Source: Streptomyces sp. NRRL WC-3605 (GTDB lineage Bacteria > Actinomycetota > Actinomycetes > Streptomycetales > Streptomycetaceae). Taken from it: 64,000 nucleotides of DNA. Under the pieces are notes generated by a model, which had not been told where the DNA came from, ran no database searches, and saw only the letters and a list, made by a program, of their open reading frames with translations. Below, in pieces: positions 50,585 through 60,114 of this stretch. Location of the stretch: positions 295,189 through 359,188 of the forward strand of contig NZ_LLZN01000045.1 in NCBI RefSeq assembly GCF_001509795.1, written 5' to 3'. Each line of letters starts with the position of its first letter. The stretch's first letter is position 1. The translations under genes were made by a program, and so were the position numbers.

Positions 50585-52933
50585 CTACTTCCGCATCACG
50601 ACGGGTTCACGCCGACGCAGCAGCCGGGAGACGAGGAAGCCGAAGATCAGCGAGAGCACCACGAGCATGCCGATGTTGAACAGCCAGATCGCCGCCGAGT
50701 GTTCGAACAGCGGGTCGCCGGTCAGGTCGCCGGGCACGATCTTCGACAGTTCGACGGTGCCGGCCATGGCGCCGAGCGCCCAGCGCGAGGGCACCAGCCA
50801 GGACAGCTGCTCCAGACCGGGGACGCCGTGCAGTTGCAGCAGGGCTCCGCAGAAGACGACCTGCACGATGGCGAGCAGCACCAGCAGCGGCATCGTCACC
50901 TCCTCCTTGCGCACCATCGCGGAGACGACGAGCCCGAGCATCATCGCGGTGAACGCGAGCAGGGCGACGGCCACGGTGATCTCGACCAGGGGCGGCAGCA
51001 GCACGCCTTCGCCGCGCGGCGCGTTGAGGTCGACGCCGAGCAGGGCGACCAGGGTGAGGACGACGGCCTGGAGGACGGTGATCGTCCCGAGGACCACCAC
51101 CTTGGACATCAGGTACGCCGATCTGGACAGTCCGACGGCCCGTTCCCGCTGGTAGATGACCCGTTCCTTGACGAGTTCGCGCACGGCGTTCGCCGCACCG
51201 GTCAGGACGCCGCCGACGCACAGGATGAGCAGCGCGTTCATCGCCGTCTCCTGGGTCAGCTTGCTGCCGGCCAGGGCGCGTGCCATCACCCCCATCACGA
51301 AGGGCAGGGCGATCATGATGATGAGGAAGGTGCGGTCGGCGCTGAGCGCGGCGGCGTAGCGGCGGATCAGGGTGCGCAGCTGGGCGCCGCGGCTGCGGGG
51401 TCTCGGCGGCCGGCTGATGACGACGGGGTCGGTGCGGTCCTGCCGCGGCTGCCCGGTGGCGTCGGTGATATAGCGCCGGTGCTGGGGCGAGGTCCGGTAG
51501 TCGCCGGCCCAGTCCCGCTCCTGGTCGCGTTCGAACGCCTCGAAGGCCTCCGGCCACTGGTCGAAGCCGAAGTAGGCCAGCGCCTCCTCGGGAGGCCCGT
51601 AGTAGGCGATGCGCCCGCCGGGGGCGAGGACGAGGAGCCGGTCGCAGACGTCGAGGCTGAGGACGCTGTGGGTGACGACGATGACGGTGCGGCCGTCGTC
51701 GGCGAGGCCGCGCAGCATGTGCATCACGGAGCGGTCCATGCCGGGGTCGAGTCCGCTGGTCGGCTCGTCGAGGAAGAGCAGCGACGGCTTGGTCAGCAGT
51801 TCCAGGGCGACGCTGACGCGCTTGCGCTGGCCGCCGGACAGGCTGTGCACGGGCTGCTTGGCGCGCTGTTCCAGGCCCAGTTCGTGGATGACCTCGTCGA
51901 CCCGCGCCCGGCGTTCGGCCTTCGCGGTGTCCTGCGGGAAGCGCAGTTCGGCGGCGTAGGACAGGGCGCTGCGGACGGTCAGCTGCCCGTGCAGGATGTC
52001 GTCCTGCGGGACCAGGCCGATGCGCTGACGCAGCTCGGCGTAGTCGTGGTAGAGGTCGCGGCCGTCGTAGAGGACCGTGCCGTGGTCGGCGGGGCGCTGC
52101 CCGGTGAGGGCGTTCAGGAGGGTGGACTTCCCGGCGCCGCTCGGGCCGACGACGGCGAGCAGGCACTTCTCCCCCACCGGGAAGGAGACGTGGTCGAGCA
52201 GGGTTTTGCGGCCGTGGTCGACGGCGACGGCGAGGTCCTGCACCTCCAGGGACACCTCACCGGTGTCGACGTACTCCTGCAGCTGGTCGCCGACCAGGCA
52301 GAAGGCGGAGTGGCCGATGCCGACGATGTCGCCCTCGGCGATCGGGGCGCGGGTGACCGGACTGCCGTTGAGGTAGGTGCCGTTGTGGCTGCCCAGGTCG
52401 GTGATCTCGTAGGTCCCGTCGGGCAGGGCGCGCAGCTCGGCGTGGTGGCGGGAGACGATCAGGTCGTCGACGACGAGGTCGTTGTCGGTGGCGCGGCCGA
52501 CGCGGATGGTGCGGGTGGGCAGCGGCCGGACGTTGGTGGGCTGCCGGAAGGTGCCGGTGTGGCTGGGCATGGACACGGCCGAGGGGCGCTCGGGCCTGGC
52601 GGCGGCCGGGGTGGGGCGGTCGAGCAGGACGGCACGGGGTCCGTCGGCGGGGTTGCCGAAGCGGATGACGGTGCCGGGGCCGACGTCCCAGTGGTCGACG
52701 CGCTGCCCGTCGGTGTAGGTGCCGTTGGTGCTGTTCTCGTCGGCGAGGGTCCAGTGGTCGGCCTCGGGCCGCAGCACGGCGTGGTGCCAGGAGACACGCG
52801 AGTCGTCGATGACGATGTCGCTGAGAGGGTCGCGCCCCACGTGGTAGTCGCGCCCCGGAGTCATCACCGTGAAGCCCGCCTCGGTCTCCAGGACCAGTAC
52901 GGGGGCAGTCGGTGCGATCGAACGCTCCGCCAT
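50585..52933 (-). CDS. FHA-domain ABC transporter (Rv1747-like)
   Basis: A 782-residue fusion: two FHA domains (about 25-100 and 140-215; HVGRDPLSDIVIDDSRVSWHHAVL and RVGRATDNDLVVDDLIVSRHHAEL), an ABCG-type ATPase (about 232-460; GPSGAGKST, LSGGQRKRVS, LLFLDEPTSGLD), and a C-terminal ABC2 membrane domain with about six helices. M. tuberculosis Rv1747 has the same layout and is phosphorylated by the adjacent kinase PknF, its FHA domains binding the phosphothreonines. Here the kinase is two genes downstream. The substrate is unknown; lipids or glycolipids are likely. Confidence 0.93.
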   Translation of the reverse strand: MAERSIAPTAPVLVLETEAGFTVMTPGRDYHVGRDPLSDIVIDDSRVSWHHAVLRPEADHWTLADENSTNGTYTDGQRVDHWDVGPGTVIRFGNPADGPRAVLLDRPTPAAARPERPSAVSMPSHTGTFRQPTNVRPLPTRTIRVGRATDNDLVVDDLIVSRHHAELRALPDGTYEITDLGSHNGTYLNGSPVTRAPIAEGDIVGIGHSAFCLVGDQLQEYVDTGEVSLEVQDLAVAVDHGRKTLLDHVSFPVGEKCLLAVVGPSGAGKSTLLNALTGQRPADHGTVLYDGRDLYHDYAELRQRIGLVPQDDILHGQLTVRSALSYAAELRFPQDTAKAERRARVDEVIHELGLEQRAKQPVHSLSGGQRKRVSVALELLTKPSLLFLDEPTSGLDPGMDRSVMHMLRGLADDGRTVIVVTHSVLSLDVCDRLLVLAPGGRIAYYGPPEEALAYFGFDQWPEAFEAFERDQERDWAGDYRTSPQHRRYITDATGQPRQDRTDPVVISRPPRPRSRGAQLRTLIRRYAAALSADRTFLIIMIALPFVMGVMARALAGSKLTQETAMNALLILCVGGVLTGAANAVRELVKERVIYQRERAVGLSRSAYLMSKVVVLGTITVLQAVVLTLVALLGVDLNAPRGEGVLLPPLVEITVAVALLAFTAMMLGLVVSAMVRKEEVTMPLLVLLAIVQVVFCGALLQLHGVPGLEQLSWLVPSRWALGAMAGTVELSKIVPGDLTGDPLFEHSAAIWLFNIGMLVVLSLIFGFLVSRLLRRREPVVMRK

Positions 52934-53002
52934 GCCTGAATTCTATCGATCTGTCCGCATCCGCGCCTGATCGCCTTCCGACCGGGGCATCGGAGCGGGC
53001 TT

Positions 53003-53413
53003 CTAGCCGACGGGCACGATCAGGGCCGGGACGGTGCGCTGCATGCGCAGCGCGTCCACCGACTCGGCGAGGAGTTCGTACTCGGTGGTGTCGTCGCTCA
53101 AGGCGATCCGCACGAGTCGGCCCGCCGCCAACTCATCGGCGATCAGCTCTTGTTGGTCCACGTCACCGCACCAGGCGCGCAGCACGGCGGGGACGTCGGG
53201 CACGGTGTCGGCGACCGGGACGAGCGCACCGGGCGGGATGTGCTCGGACTCCGGTCGCGGGTCTAATCGCTCGGCCATCCAGGACGCCCGGTCCCGCAGC
53301 CACCACAGGGCGAGGGCCAGGGTGGGGGCACGGTAGGTCCCGAGAGGTACACCGATCCGCCGTCCGTCGCAGACGCCGTACGCGGTGACGTGGCAAAGGA
53401 ACTCGTCGTGCAC
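53003..53413 (-). CDS. Conserved hypothetical protein
   Basis: A 136-residue cytoplasmic protein that I do not recognise. It opens VHDEFLCHVTAYGVCDGRRIGV and contains ALALWWLRDRASWMAERL; the C-terminal half is alternating hydrophobic strands with ALSDDTTEYELLAESVDAL. GGGAGG lies before the GTG at 53413, whereas the much longer open frame upstream lacks support. It is transcribed in the direction of the FHA-ABC gene, 69 bases away, and may be co-transcribed with it. Confidence 0.7.
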   Translation of the reverse strand: MHDEFLCHVTAYGVCDGRRIGVPLGTYRAPTLALALWWLRDRASWMAERLDPRPESEHIPPGALVPVADTVPDVPAVLRAWCGDVDQQELIADELAAGRLVRIALSDDTTEYELLAESVDALRMQRTVPALIVPVG

Positions 53414-53722
53414 GTGACCTCCCCCGTGGTGCCCGTGTTCGCCTGTCGGCGGACCTCGCTTCCCGTGCGGCGCGTGAGCGGTGTGTGAGCGCGCCGTCGC
53501 CCCATGTGAAGCACCCTCGCTGTCGAGTATGTTCACTACTGAAACACTGTCACCATGACTTTCCGGCCAGTCTCCTGGCATATTCACGGCGGGTGTTGGC
53601 CGAAACGAGACGGGGCCCTGGTCGGGTCCGGGCGATGAGTTCGACGGGGCGCGGGGGTCTGTCCCTGCGGAGGCGGGAGGACCGCCCCGGTCCCGGAAGA
53701 CCGCCGCGCCCCGGAGGACGCC
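53414..53722. other. 309-base divergent intergenic region
   Basis: An AT-richer patch at about 53527-53560 (containing TATGTT and ACTACTGAAAC) is the probable promoter area for the flanking genes. No gene, tRNA or repeat is evident. Confidence 0.4.
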
Positions 53723-54010
53723 ATGAGCACGCACACGCCATTGGACGCCGAGTTCACCGCCGTCCTGCGGAAGAGCCCCGCCGAAGGCGGGTGGACCTAT
53801 GTGGTCTGGCCACGGTCCGCCGCCTTCTTCGGCACCCGCGGACTGGTCAAGGTCCGCGGGACCGTCGACGGGCACCCCTTCCGCAGTTCGTTCATGGCGC
53901 TCGGGGACGGCACCCACAAGCTTCCCGTGAAGGCCGAGGTGCGCAGGGCCATCGGGAAGGAGGAGGGAGACACGGTCACCGTCCGCCTCACCGAGCGGAT
54001 CGGCCCCTGA
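53723..54010 (+). CDS. DUF1905 domain protein
   Basis: A 95-residue protein of the DUF1905 family: [20 protein letters not shown], the central [24 protein letters not shown] and [22 protein letters not shown] are all typical. The family is a small beta-barrel of unknown function, often fused to or near a YdeI-like domain, which is absent here. CGGAGGAC precedes ATG 53723. It converges on the aldo/keto reductase. Confidence 0.9.
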   Translation: MSTHTPLDAEFTAVLRKSPAEGGWTYVVWPRSAAFFGTRGLVKVRGTVDGHPFRSSFMALGDGTHKLPVKAEVRRAIGKEEGDTVTVRLTERIGP

Positions 54011-54028
54011 GCCTCCCTCCCGTACGGG

Positions 54029-55021
54029 TCAGCCCTTGATCGCCTCGTCGATGCGGGCCAGTTCCTCCGCGTCGAAGTCCAGGTTGCGGGTCGCGGCGAC
54101 GCTGTCCTCGATCTGGCGGGCGCTGCTCGCGCCGACCAGCGCCGAGGTGACCCGGCCGCCGCGCAGCACCCAGGCCAGGGCCAGCTGCGCCAGCGTCTGG
54201 CCGCGGGACGCGGCGATCTCGTTCAGCGCGCGCAGCCGGGCGACCAGGTCCTCGGTGATGGCGTCGGAGTTCAGGAACGGACTGTCGCTCGCCGCGCGCG
54301 ACCCCTCGGGGATGCCGTCGAGGTAGCGGCCGGTCAGCAGGCCCTGCTCCAGCGGGGAGAAGACGATGGAGCCGACCTGGAGCTCGTCGAGCGCGTCGAG
54401 CAGGCCCTCGTCCTCGGGGCGCCGGTCGAGCATCGAGTAGCGCGGCTGGTGGATGAGGAGGGGCGTGCCCAGCTCGCCCAGGATGCGGGCGGCGTCGCGG
54501 GTCTGCTCCGCCGAGTAGTTGGAGATGCCGACGTACAGCGCCTTGCCCTGCTGCACCGCCGAGTGCAGCGCGCCCATCGTCTCCTCCAGCGGAGTCTCCG
54601 GGTCGGGGCGGTGCGAGTAGAAGATGTCGACGTACTCCAGGCCCATCCGCTTCAGGCTCTGGTCCAGCGAGGACAGCAGGTACTTGCGCGAACCCCACTC
54701 GCCGTACGGGCCGGGCCACATCAGATAGCCGGCCTTGGTCGAGATGATCAGCTCGTCCCGGTAGGGCGCGAGGTCCGCCTTCAGCGCCTCGCCGAACGCG
54801 GTCTCGGCGGCGCCGGGCGGCGGGCCGTAGTTGTTGGCCAGGTCGAAGTGGGTGACGCCCAGGTCGAAGGCGCGGCGCAGGATGGCGCGCTGGGTCTCGG
54901 CGGGGCGGTCGGGCCCGAAGTTGTGCCAGAGGCCGAGCGACAGCGCCGGGAGCTTGAGGCCGCTGCGTCCGGTGCGCCGGTAGGGCATGTCCGCGTAGCG
55001 GTCGGGGTGTGCGGTGTACAA
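54029..55021 (-). CDS. YghZ-type aldo/keto reductase, TTG start
   Basis: A 330-residue NADPH-dependent reductase of the L-glyceraldehyde 3-phosphate reductase/YghZ type. The catalytic set is in FDLANNYGP (Asp, Tyr), STKAGYLM (Lys) and YSHRPDPETP (His). I use the TTG at 55021: GGAG lies five bases upstream, and the resulting N-terminus YTAHPDRYADMPYRRTGRSG aligns with YghZ; an ATG 11 codons later would lose this. The divergent LysR gene probably regulates it. It likely detoxifies reactive aldehydes such as methylglyoxal. Confidence 0.92.
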   Translation of the reverse strand: MYTAHPDRYADMPYRRTGRSGLKLPALSLGLWHNFGPDRPAETQRAILRRAFDLGVTHFDLANNYGPPPGAAETAFGEALKADLAPYRDELIISTKAGYLMWPGPYGEWGSRKYLLSSLDQSLKRMGLEYVDIFYSHRPDPETPLEETMGALHSAVQQGKALYVGISNYSAEQTRDAARILGELGTPLLIHQPRYSMLDRRPEDEGLLDALDELQVGSIVFSPLEQGLLTGRYLDGIPEGSRAASDSPFLNSDAITEDLVARLRALNEIAASRGQTLAQLALAWVLRGGRVTSALVGASSARQIEDSVAATRNLDFDAEELARIDEAIKG

Positions 55022-55124
55022 CGCGACTCCAGAGGGGTGAGCACACGGGGAGGCGGCGCGCGTGCGACGCCGTTCCGGTCGCCGTCCATGCTGTCGCGAC
55101 CTGCGGGCAGTGGTCCAACAGGTA

Positions 55125-55138
55125 AATCAGATGGGATT
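55125..55138. promoter_or_regulatory. LysR-type AATC-N6-GATT box
   Basis: AATCAGATGGGATT is an inverted repeat in the divergent promoter between the aldo/keto reductase and LysR genes, 21 bases before the LysR start. It fits the loose T-N11-A pattern of LysR binding sites. Confidence 0.5.
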
Positions 55139-55159
55139 CAACGACTAAGCTGCTCAATC

Positions 55160-56047
55160 ATGGAACTGCGCCATCTCCAGCACTTCGTGGCGGTCGCCGA
55201 GGACCAGCATTTCACCCGCGCGGCCGAACGCCTCATGGTGTCCCAGTCCGGCCTGTCGGCCTCCATCCGGGCCCTGGAGCGGGAACTGCAGACGCCGCTG
55301 TTCGTGCGGACGACCCGCCGGGTGACGCTCACCCCGGCCGGGCGGGCGCTGCTGTGCGAGGCAGAGCGCATCCTGGCGCAGGTGCGGGCCGCGCACGAGG
55401 CGGTGGCGGCCGTGCAGGGCGTGCTGCGCGGGATGCTCGCGCTCGGCTCCGAGCAGTGCGTCGCCGGAGTGAATGTGGCGGGGCTGCTCGCGGCCTTCCG
55501 GAGCGAGCACCCGGACGTGGAGATCTGCCTGCGGCAGGCGGGCTCCGGCGCGCTCGCGGAGGAGGTCGCGGCCGGGCGCCTCGACCTCGCCTTCGCCGTG
55601 CGGACCGCCCAGGAGGAGACCGACCAGCTGCGGACCGTGCCGCTGACCAGCGAGCCCATGACGGTGCTGTGCCATCCGAGCCATCCGCTCGCTCTGACCG
55701 GCGCCGCGGTCACCCCCGAGGACCTCGGCGGCGAGGTGTTCGTCGACTTCCACCCGGACTGGGGGCCGCGCCGGGCCACCGACAGCGTGTTCGCCGCGGC
55801 GGGGGTGCGCCGGACGGTCGCCCTGGAGGTCAACGACGTGCACGGGCTGCTGGACCTGGTCGACGAGAACCTGGGCATCGCCGTCGTGCCGCGCCACTTC
55901 CGGCACAAGCGCCCGTCCCTCACGGCCCTGCCGGTCAAGGGCGCGGGCGAGACGGTGTACCGGACGGTCGCGCTGCTGCCGCCGGAGCAGGCCACCAGTC
56001 CGGCCGCCCGGGCGCTGATGGGGTTGCTGGAGACCGAGGGCGCCTGA
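55160..56047 (+). CDS. LysR-family transcription regulator
   Basis: A 295-residue LTTR. The N-terminal winged helix-turn-helix is MELRHLQHFVAVAEDQHFTRAAERL with VSQSGLSASIRALERELQ; the effector domain spans about 90-290. It is divergent from the YghZ-like reductase, the usual arrangement for a regulator and its target, with a candidate box between. The ligand is unknown. Confidence 0.93.
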   Translation: MELRHLQHFVAVAEDQHFTRAAERLMVSQSGLSASIRALERELQTPLFVRTTRRVTLTPAGRALLCEAERILAQVRAAHEAVAAVQGVLRGMLALGSEQCVAGVNVAGLLAAFRSEHPDVEICLRQAGSGALAEEVAAGRLDLAFAVRTAQEETDQLRTVPLTSEPMTVLCHPSHPLALTGAAVTPEDLGGEVFVDFHPDWGPRRATDSVFAAAGVRRTVALEVNDVHGLLDLVDENLGIAVVPRHFRHKRPSLTALPVKGAGETVYRTVALLPPEQATSPAARALMGLLETEGA

Positions 56048-56072
56048 CGCGGACATGCGCGATGGTGGAGCC

Positions 56073-56582
56073 ATGCATGCGAAGGACATCCTCATCGAGG
56101 GCTACGGCCGTATCCGCGAAGAGGTCCACGCGGCCGTCGAGGGTCTCGGCCCCGACGATCTCGGTGCCCGGCCCTCCCCCGACGCCAACTCCGTCGCCTG
56201 GCTGATCTGGCATCTCACCCGGATCCAGGACGACCACATCGCCGACGCCTTCGGGCTCGAACAGGTGTGGCTGGCACAGGACTGGCACCGCAGGTTCGGG
56301 CTCGACCTGCCGCGCCACGACACCGGCTACGGGCACACCCCGGCGAAGGTCGCCAAGGTCCAGGTCTCCTCGGGCGACCTGCTGACCGGCTACTACGACG
56401 CCGTGCACGAGCAGTCCCTGGGCGCGCTGCGGACGCTGACCGCGGGGGACCTGGAACGGGTCGTGGACGAGCACTGGGACCCGCCGGTCACGCTGGGGGT
56501 CCGCCTGGTCAGCGTTCTGTCCGACGATCTCCAGCACGTCGGACAGGCCGCCTACGTCCGCGGGCTCCTTCAGAGCGCGTAG
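56073..56582 (+). CDS. DinB/DUF664 family protein
   Basis: A 169-residue four-helix protein of the DinB superfamily (mycothiol or bacillithiol transferase-like). Likely metal-binding histidines are in [17 protein letters not shown] and [14 protein letters not shown]. In actinobacteria such proteins often use mycothiol; the actual substrate is unknown. GGTGGAG before ATG 56073 decides the start. Its end overlaps the convergent adenosine deaminase end by 13 bases. Confidence 0.88.
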   Translation: MHAKDILIEGYGRIREEVHAAVEGLGPDDLGARPSPDANSVAWLIWHLTRIQDDHIADAFGLEQVWLAQDWHRRFGLDLPRHDTGYGHTPAKVAKVQVSSGDLLTGYYDAVHEQSLGALRTLTAGDLERVVDEHWDPPVTLGVRLVSVLSDDLQHVGQAAYVRGLLQSA

Positions 56583-57634
56583 CCCGGCAGGACGACGTCC
56601 TCCAGGAGGGCCTTGCGCTCGTCGAACGGGATGAACGCGCTCTTGACGGCGTTCACCGTGACCGTGCGCAGGTCCTCGACCGTCCAGCCGGCCTCCTCGA
56701 CCAGCAGCGTCATCTCGCGGGTCATCGTCGTGCCGGACACGAGCCGGTTGTCGGTGTTGAGGGTGACCCGGAAGCCGAGGTCCTTCAGCGCGGTGATCGG
56801 GTGCCCGGCGATCGACGTGGCGGCACCGGTCTGGAGATTGGACGTGGGGCACATCTCCAGGGCGATCCTGCGGTCCCGCACCCAGCCGGCCAGCCGGCCG
56901 AGCTTGCCGTCGACGATGTCCTCGGTGATCCGCACGCCGTGGCCGATGCGCTGGGCGCCGCAGACCTGCACGGCCTGGTGGATGCTCGGCAGACCGTGCG
57001 CCTCGCCGGCGTGGATGGTGAAGGGCACGCTCTCGCGGCGCAGGTGCTGGAAGGCGTCGAGGTGGTCGGCGGCCGGGAAGCCGTCCTCGGCCCCGGCGAT
57101 GTCGAAGCCGACGACACCGGCGTCCCGGAAGGCGACGGCCAGGTCGGCGGCCTCGCGCACCCGGTCGAACATCCGCATGCCGCACAGCAGCGTGCCGACC
57201 CGCACGGGCGTCCCGGCGGCCGCCGCCTTGGCCATCCCGGCGGCCAGGCCCTCCTGGACGGTCTCCACGACCTCGGCCATGGTCAGGTCGCCCCGGGTGT
57301 TCAGCTCGGGGGCGTAGCGCACCTCGCCGTAGACGACGCCGTCGGCGGCGAGGTCGAGGACGTACTCCTCGGCCGTGCGCAGCAGGCCCTCGCGGGTCTG
57401 CATCACGGCGAGGGTGTGCTCGAAGGTGGCTATGTAGCGAACCAGGTCGCCGGAGTTGGCGGCCTCGAAGTACCAGGCGGCGAGCTCGTCGGGATCGGTG
57501 GTGGGGAGGGTGTGCCCGATCTCCGCCGCGAGTTCCACCACGGTGGCGGGGCGCAGTCCGCCGTCGAGGTGGTCGTGCAGGACGGCCTTCGGAAGGCGGC
57601 GGATCACATCGGCGTCTACGCGCGTAGCGGTCAT
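56570..57634 (-). CDS. add: Adenosine deaminase
   Basis: A 354-residue zinc-dependent amidohydrolase converting adenosine to inosine in purine salvage. Zinc ligands and catalytic residues are visible: His20 and His22 in [25 protein letters not shown] and [11 protein letters not shown] (the Asp). The SLP of the family, in [18 protein letters not shown] order, is kept as FDIAGAEDG. It follows a VOC gene by 47 bases on the same strand. Length is normal. Confidence 0.96.
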   Translation of the reverse strand: MTATRVDADVIRRLPKAVLHDHLDGGLRPATVVELAAEIGHTLPTTDPDELAAWYFEAANSGDLVRYIATFEHTLAVMQTREGLLRTAEEYVLDLAADGVVYGEVRYAPELNTRGDLTMAEVVETVQEGLAAGMAKAAAAGTPVRVGTLLCGMRMFDRVREAADLAVAFRDAGVVGFDIAGAEDGFPAADHLDAFQHLRRESVPFTIHAGEAHGLPSIHQAVQVCGAQRIGHGVRITEDIVDGKLGRLAGWVRDRRIALEMCPTSNLQTGAATSIAGHPITALKDLGFRVTLNTDNRLVSGTTMTREMTLLVEEAGWTVEDLRTVTVNAVKSAFIPFDERKALLEDVVLPGYAL

Positions 57635-57681
57635 GGTGCGGTCTTTCTCGAATCGGGCGGGGTGCGACGGGAGGGGGCGGG

Positions 57682-58068
57682 TCAGCCGGCGGGCTGGAGC
57701 AGGTCCCAGCGGTTGCCGTACAGGTCCTGGAAGACGGCGACGGAACCGTACGGCTCGTGGCGGGGCTCCTCCAGGAAGGTCACGCCGGCCGCGCGCATAC
57801 GGGCGTGGTCGCGGGCGAAGTCGTCGGTGTGCAGGAAGAACCCGACCCGTCCGCCGGTCTGGTCCCCGACGCGCGCCCGCTGCCCGTCCCCCTTGGCGCG
57901 GGCCAGCAGCAGTCCGCTGCCCTGCCCGTCCGGCGCCACGACGACCCAGCGCGACCCGTCGGGCCTCGGGGCGTCCTCGACGAGCCGGAACCCGAGGGCG
58001 TCGGTGTAGAAACGGATCGCCTCGTCGTAGTCGTCGACGACGAGGGTGACCAGGGCGAGATGGGACAT
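57682..58068 (-). CDS. VOC-superfamily (glyoxalase-like) protein
   Basis: A 128-residue protein with the two beta-alpha-beta-beta-beta modules of the vicinal oxygen chelate superfamily: [24 protein letters not shown] at the start and [17 protein letters not shown] at the end. The usual metal ligands (His, Glu, Glu/Asp) are partly kept. It may be a dioxygenase, glyoxalase or resistance protein. It is upstream of adenosine deaminase on the same strand and may share its transcript. Confidence 0.88.
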   Translation of the reverse strand: MSHLALVTLVVDDYDEAIRFYTDALGFRLVEDAPRPDGSRWVVVAPDGQGSGLLLARAKGDGQRARVGDQTGGRVGFFLHTDDFARDHARMRAAGVTFLEEPRHEPYGSVAVFQDLYGNRWDLLQPAG

Positions 58069-58298
58069 CGGGGCCTTCCGGGACGGGTGGTTAGCGGGAG
58101 AGGTTATACGTAAAACGTGGGTGACGCCAGTCCTGGGGGAGGGCATGCCGACGGGCGCGGACGAGGGGCCCGCGCGGGCGCCGGACAGGGAGGCGGGCAC
58201 GCCCGGAAAGGGCACACCCGCCGCCGACGGACTACCGGCGCATCCGCCGCCGACGGCCCACCGGCGCGGCCTGCCCCCGCGCCGGAACCGCACGGGCC

Positions 58299-59204
58299 TC
58301 AACTCCCCTGCCCGCGGACCGCGTTCAGCCGCCTAAGCTCCTCCTCCGTCAGACGCACCGCGCCCGCCGCCACGTTCTCTCGCAGGTGGTCCGGGTTGCC
58401 GGTGCCGGGGATGGCCAGGACGTGCGGGCCCTGGCTCAGGGTCCAGGCGATACGGATCTGGGCCGGGGTGACGTCGTGCGCCCGCGCGACGGCCAGGACC
58501 TCCGCGTCGTGCGCGTCGGTCGCGCCGTGCTCCCCGGCGTCCCCCGCCACCGCGTAGAAGGGCACGAACGCGATTCCGGCCTCGCCGCACAGGCGCAGCA
58601 GTTCGTCGGCGTCCGGGTATGGCCGGTCGAGGGCGTAGCGGTTCTGGACGGCGACCACGGGGGCGATGGCCCGGGCCTCGGCGAGGTGGTGCGGCTGGAC
58701 GGCGGAGACGCCGAGGTGGCGGACGAGCCCGGCCTCGCGCAGTTCGGCCAGGGCGCCGAAGTGCTCGGCGATGGAGTCCTGCCCCATACGGCGCAGGTAC
58801 ACGAGGTCCAGGTGGTCGCGGCCGAGCTGGCGGAGGTTCTCCTCGACCTGGCCGCGCAGCTGGTCGGGGCGGGCGGCGGTGCCCCACTCGCCGTCGTACT
58901 CGCGGTGGGGGCCGACCTTCGTGGCGATGACGAGGTCGTCGGCGTACGGCGACAGCGCGGTGTTGATGAGTTCGTTGGCGGAGCGCAGCGCGGAGAAGTA
59001 GAAGGCGGCCGTGTCGATGTGGTTCACCCCGAGCTCGACCGCGGCGCGCAGGACGGCGATGGAGCGGTCCCTCCGGCTGGGGACGCCGTGGTGGAAGGCG
59101 GCGCTGCCCGTCAGCCGCATCGCGCCGAAGCCGAGGCGGTTGACGGACAGGTCGCCGAGGTCCCAGGTGCCCGCGGCGTGCGCGGTGATCGTTCCGGTGG
59201 TCAT
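58299..59204 (-). CDS. Aldo/keto reductase lacking catalytic His
   Basis: A 301-residue AKR-fold protein. Asp64 and Tyr69 (IDTAAFYF) and the Lys in ATKVGPHREY are kept, but the position of the catalytic His (YQFHRPD in the gene at 22434) reads VYLRRMGQD, so the His is missing. Proteins of this subgroup with LRR in this place exist in actinobacteria; activity may be different. The start at ATG 59204 fits; a GTG six codons upstream is possible. Confidence 0.88.
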   Translation of the reverse strand: MTTGTITAHAAGTWDLGDLSVNRLGFGAMRLTGSAAFHHGVPSRRDRSIAVLRAAVELGVNHIDTAAFYFSALRSANELINTALSPYADDLVIATKVGPHREYDGEWGTAARPDQLRGQVEENLRQLGRDHLDLVYLRRMGQDSIAEHFGALAELREAGLVRHLGVSAVQPHHLAEARAIAPVVAVQNRYALDRPYPDADELLRLCGEAGIAFVPFYAVAGDAGEHGATDAHDAEVLAVARAHDVTPAQIRIAWTLSQGPHVLAIPGTGNPDHLRENVAAGAVRLTEEELRRLNAVRGQGS

Positions 59205-59244
59205 CGGCGGAGTGTCGCACACGCCGTGGGGCCCGGGAGGGCGG

Positions 59245-59955
59245 TCAGCAGTACAGGTTGCCGCCGGGTGAGACGCCGAGGATACGGGTGAAGCGCTGGT
59301 AGGCGTCGACGCGGCTCTGGACCTGCGCGGGGTTCTTCCCGTCGCATTCGAGGGAGCCGTTGATGGAACGGATGGTCTGACCGAAGCCCGCCTGGTTGAT
59401 CATGGCGTTGTGGGGGGTCATGGAGCCGGGGCCGCTCTGGGTGTTCCAGTACCACAGGCCGGTCTTCCAGGCGACGGCCGCCTCGTTCTGCACGCGCCAG
59501 GGGTTGTTGAGCAGGTCGATGCCGAGGGCGTCGCCGGCGGCCTTGTAGTTGAAGTTCCAGGACAGCTGGATGGGGCCGCGCCCGTAGTAGGCGTCCTGGC
59601 CCGCCGGGCAGCCGTAGGACTGGCCGCGGTCGCAGTAGTGGGGGTAGTTGGCGGTGTTCTGCTCGACGATGTGGACGAGTCCGCCGGTCTCGTGGTTGAC
59701 GTTGGCGAGGAAGGCGGCGGCCTCCTGCTTCTTGACCGTGTCGCTGCCGGTGTTCGCGAAGCCGGGGTAGGCGCTCAGCGCCGCGACCAGGCCGCTGTAG
59801 GTGTAGAACGAGTTCCGGCCCGGGAACATCTGGTTGAACTGGGCCTCGCTGACGACGAATCCGGCGGCGGAGGCACTCTGCGCCGGCTGGAGCAGCAGGG
59901 CGGTGCTGCCCAGGGCGAGCGAGGAGACGAGTGCGGCCAGACGGCGCTTCAGCAC
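59245..59955 (-). CDS. GH19 chitinase, secreted
   Basis: A 236-residue chitinase of glycoside hydrolase family 19. A Sec-type signal peptide ends at about SASAAG. Catalytic Glu89 (NVNHETGGLVHIVE) and Glu98 are nine residues apart, as in Streptomyces GH19 enzymes; the signature DAYYGRGPIQLSWNFNY follows. There is no chitin-binding domain. GTG 59955 with AAAGGAG upstream decides the start. Two DasR-type sites overlap the predicted promoter, so induction by N-acetylglucosamine-derived signals is likely. Confidence 0.95.
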   Translation of the reverse strand: MLKRRLAALVSSLALGSTALLLQPAQSASAAGFVVSEAQFNQMFPGRNSFYTYSGLVAALSAYPGFANTGSDTVKKQEAAAFLANVNHETGGLVHIVEQNTANYPHYCDRGQSYGCPAGQDAYYGRGPIQLSWNFNYKAAGDALGIDLLNNPWRVQNEAAVAWKTGLWYWNTQSGPGSMTPHNAMINQAGFGQTIRSINGSLECDGKNPAQVQSRVDAYQRFTRILGVSPGGNLYC

Positions 59956-60085
59956 GTGATCAGCTCCTTTGCGGAGAGCACGGCCGCACCCGGACAAGGG
60001 CATGACAAATCAAGGGCCTTGTGCGCACGCGCCGACGAGGTCGGCCACGGCGTGGGGGCGGCCGTGGTGGGGGGTGTGGGGACAC

Positions 60086-60114
60086 ACTCAACCGCTTTGG
60101 TCTGTACCAGTCAA
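60086..60114 (-). promoter_or_regulatory. Predicted chitinase promoter
   Basis: On the minus strand, TTGACT (60114-60109) is followed by 17 bases and TTGAGT (60091-60086), close to a housekeeping promoter. The -35 lies within a DasR-type site, consistent with repression by DasR. Confidence 0.5.

Noticed and set aside
53554..53720. ATG-initiated frame before the DUF1905 gene
   Set aside because: Composition is Arg/Gly/Pro-rich and it runs out of frame through the DUF1905 gene.
56055..56072. Earlier ATG for the DinB-family gene
   Set aside because: The GGTGGAG ribosome binding site lies within these codons and directs initiation at 56073.
58145..58336. Plus-strand ORF with GGGGGAGGG just before its ATG
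   Set aside because: The protein is Pro/Arg/Gly low-complexity, its Shine-Dalgarno-like sequence is too close to the ATG, and the frame runs antisense into the aldo/keto reductase.
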